64,000 nt of DNA from an uncultured Opitutia bacterium (GTDB lineage: Bacteria > Verrucomicrobiota > Verrucomicrobiia > Opitutales > Opitutaceae): assembly GCA_903902745.1 (NCBI GenBank), contig CAIUWA010000016.1, positions 144,024 through 208,023 on the forward strand, written 5' to 3'. How positions within the stretch are numbered: position 1 is the first letter of the stretch; each line of letters begins with the position of its first letter. The translations under genes were made by a program, and so were the position numbers. The notes under the pieces were generated by a model. The model was given only the letters and a program-made list of their open reading frames with translations, ran no database searches and was not told the DNA's origin. Below are positions 62,742 to 64,000 of the stretch, in pieces.

Positions 62742-62803
62742 TTGTAGCCGCGGTCCATGACCGCCGATCCGGGAAGATCGGCGCTCACAGAGCGCCGCTA
62801 CAG
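62742..62803. repeat. GTAGCGGCG-type palindromic repeat
   Basis: TTGTAGCCGCGGTCCATGAC and CTCACAGAGCGCCGCTACAG enclose the inner GATC hairpin (CGATCCGGGAAGATCG). It lies in the 210-base gap between moeA and moaC. Confidence 0.7.
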
Positions 62804-62925
62804 AAAAAGGACCCACTACCTAAATCCAGGCCCGCCATCCCTGGAAGGTGGCGGCGGAGACGGACAGCAAACGATGCGGCAAATTCGCTTTGCGCCGGCG
62901 GGTCTTTGCGTGAATTCTTTTGGGG

Positions 62926-63405
62926 ATGTTCTCCCACCTTGATGCGCAGAACCGGCCGGCGATGGTCAATGTCGGTGACAAGCCGGCAACCCGCCGCACC
63001 GCCCACGCCGTGGCGGTGATCACCCTGCCGGTGGAACTGGCGGCACTGCTGAAAGACGGCGACATCCTGACAAAAAAAGGGGCCATTTTTCATACCGCCG
63101 TGCTGGCCGGAGTAATGGGCGCGAAGCGCACGAGTGAACTTATTCCACTTTGCCACCCGCTCGCCCTCGAGGACTGCCAGGTTGAAATCACACCCGATGC
63201 CGCGCGCAGCGAGGTGACGATCCACTGCCGGGTGCAGACGCAGGCGAAAACCGGGGTCGAAATGGAGGCGCTGACCGGGGCCACGGTGGCGGCGCTCACC
63301 TTCTACGACATGGGCAAGTCGGTCTCGCATGGCATCGTCATCAAGGAAGTGCGCCTGCTCGAAAAGACCGGCGGCAAAAGCGACTATCACGCGAAAACCA
63401 CGTGA
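62926..63405 (+). CDS. moaC: Cyclic pyranopterin monophosphate synthase
   Basis: 159 residues from the ATG at 62926 (a TTG six bases earlier is weaker). Converts 3',8-cyclo-GTP to cPMP after MoaA. Family phrases are present: HLDAQNRPAMVNVGDKPAT, the active-site LIPLCHPLALEDCQVE, VEMEALTGATVAALTFYDM and the final KSVSHGIVIKEVRLLEKTGG. All catalytic Lys/Asp/His positions are in these blocks. The stop overlaps the moaD GTG start. Confidence 0.96.
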   Translation: MFSHLDAQNRPAMVNVGDKPATRRTAHAVAVITLPVELAALLKDGDILTKKGAIFHTAVLAGVMGAKRTSELIPLCHPLALEDCQVEITPDAARSEVTIHCRVQTQAKTGVEMEALTGATVAALTFYDMGKSVSHGIVIKEVRLLEKTGGKSDYHAKTT

Positions 63406-63647
63406 CCAAGACCATCCACGTCCAATATTTCGCGATTCTCCGCGAGCAGCGGGGGCTGGCGCAGGAAAAACTGACGACCGCCACGGCCACGGCCGCCGAA
63501 TTTTACGACGAACTGCGCGGGCGCCACGGCTTCACGCTGGAGGCCGGCCGGCTGCGGGTGGCCGTGAACGACGAATTTGTCCCTTGGGGGGCGCCGTTGC
63601 GCGAGGGGGACAGGTTGGTTTTCATTCCGCCGGTCGCGGGCGGTTAA
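63402..63647 (+). CDS. moaD: Molybdopterin synthase small (sulfur-carrier) subunit
   Basis: 81 residues. Ubiquitin-fold sulfur carrier, thiocarboxylated at its C-terminal Gly-Gly. The chain ends FIPPVAGG, which supplies that Gly-Gly. The start is GTG, overlapping the moaC stop (GTGA), so translation is coupled. Works with moaE directly downstream. Confidence 0.92.
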   Translation: MTKTIHVQYFAILREQRGLAQEKLTTATATAAEFYDELRGRHGFTLEAGRLRVAVNDEFVPWGAPLREGDRLVFIPPVAGG

Positions 63648-63657
63648 TTCGGGCGCC

Positions 63658-64000
63658 ATGTTCAAGATTTCCGACCAACCGATCGACCCGGCCGCGCTGC
63701 AGCACCAGTTGCGCGATCCGCGCGCGGGGGCCTGCGCGACCTTTGAAGGCTGGGTGCGCAACCGCAATGACGGCCAGGCCGTCGAGGCGCTCGATTACGA
63801 AGCCTATGCGCCGCTGGCCGAAAAGGAGGGCGCGCGGATTCTGGGCGAGGCGCGGGAGAAATTTTCCGTGCTCAATGCCATCTGCGTGCATCGGATCGGA
63901 TCCCTGCAGCTCGGAGACCTGGCAGTGTGGGTCGGGGTGATCGCGGAGCACCGCGGCGATGCCTTTGGCGCCTGCCGTTACATCATCGACGAAGCCAAGG
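63658..64000 (+). CDS. moaE: Molybdopterin synthase large subunit, cut by window end
   Basis: The first 114 residues are visible. MoaE phrases are ATFEGWVRNRNDGQAVEALDYEAY and VHRIGSLQLGDLAVWVGVIAEHRGDAFGACRYIIDEAK, which match the family closely. The catalytic Lys pair lies after the window edge. The ATG at 63658 is 11 bases after the moaD stop. Confidence 0.93.
   Translation, partial: MFKISDQPIDPAALQHQLRDPRAGACATFEGWVRNRNDGQAVEALDYEAYAPLAEKEGARILGEAREKFSVLNAICVHRIGSLQLGDLAVWVGVIAEHRGDAFGACRYIIDEAK

Overview
The window is GC-rich, densely coded DNA. It most resembles a heterotrophic, polysaccharide-degrading Verrucomicrobiota bacterium of the Opitutaceae type. This is inferred from the gene mix: secreted SGNH acetylesterases, GH39 and GH43 enzymes, a large TonB-dependent receptor, a PEP-CTERM surface protein with autotransporter-type repeats, a fused cytochrome b/c protein, a eukaryote-type glycyl-tRNA synthetase, and many palindromic intergenic repeats. 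No phage, transposase, CRISPR array or rRNA was seen.

Region 1 (1-18100). Eight minus-strand genes form a plant cell-wall (probably rhamnogalacturonan/pectin side-chain) locus: a GH39 enzyme cut by the window edge, an S9-peptidase-like protein that has lost its catalytic Ser and His, a secreted protein of unknown function, a tandem two-domain SGNH esterase, two more SGNH esterases with N-terminal beta-domains, a GH43-like enzyme, and a 1200-aa secreted (alpha/alpha)-type protein. A divergent hybrid sensor kinase with a periplasmic solute-binding sensor domain may read out the released sugars. Region 2 (18100-27000) has a CAU-anticodon tRNA, a GT-C/TPR membrane protein, a TonB receptor with an EF-hand-like loop, an NHL beta-propeller and a coiled-coil membrane protein.

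Region 3 (27000-38400) is regulatory and transport DNA: an ECF sigma/anti-sigma pair behind a secreted protein, a four-gene ABC-2 exporter operon whose first ATPase is frameshifted, a ferritin-like protein, a Gfo/Idh/MocA oxidoreductase with an MFS porter, and a second ECF sigma factor. Both sigma operons and the ABC operon carry the same promoter signature (TGTAAC, exactly 15 bases, CG-type -10). A fourth copy lies at 50335-50361. This suggests a small autoregulated ECF regulon.

Region 4 (38400-50700) has a frameshifted PEP-CTERM repeat protein with a G8 tract, a PAP2 phosphatase, a Rieske/cytochrome b-c module, a DUF4202 protein, glycyl-tRNA synthetase, a Spy-like protein, a cyclase-family hydrolase, a GNAT acetyltransferase and a tiny secreted peptide. 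Region 5 (50700-55600) is a sugar-uptake operon: a solute-binding protein fused to its permease, a second permease and a GH43 enzyme. Region 6 (55800-64000) has a RelE/ParE-like protein translationally coupled to phosphatidylserine synthase, dnaN, two proteins of unknown function, and molybdenum-cofactor genes (moaA on the minus strand; moeA, moaC, moaD and moaE on the plus strand, the last cut by the window edge).

Intergenic spaces hold at least four families of imperfect palindromes plus a ~130-bp dispersed repeat. Several genes have starts that I moved downstream of the longest open frame to match signal peptides, overlaps or family boundaries.
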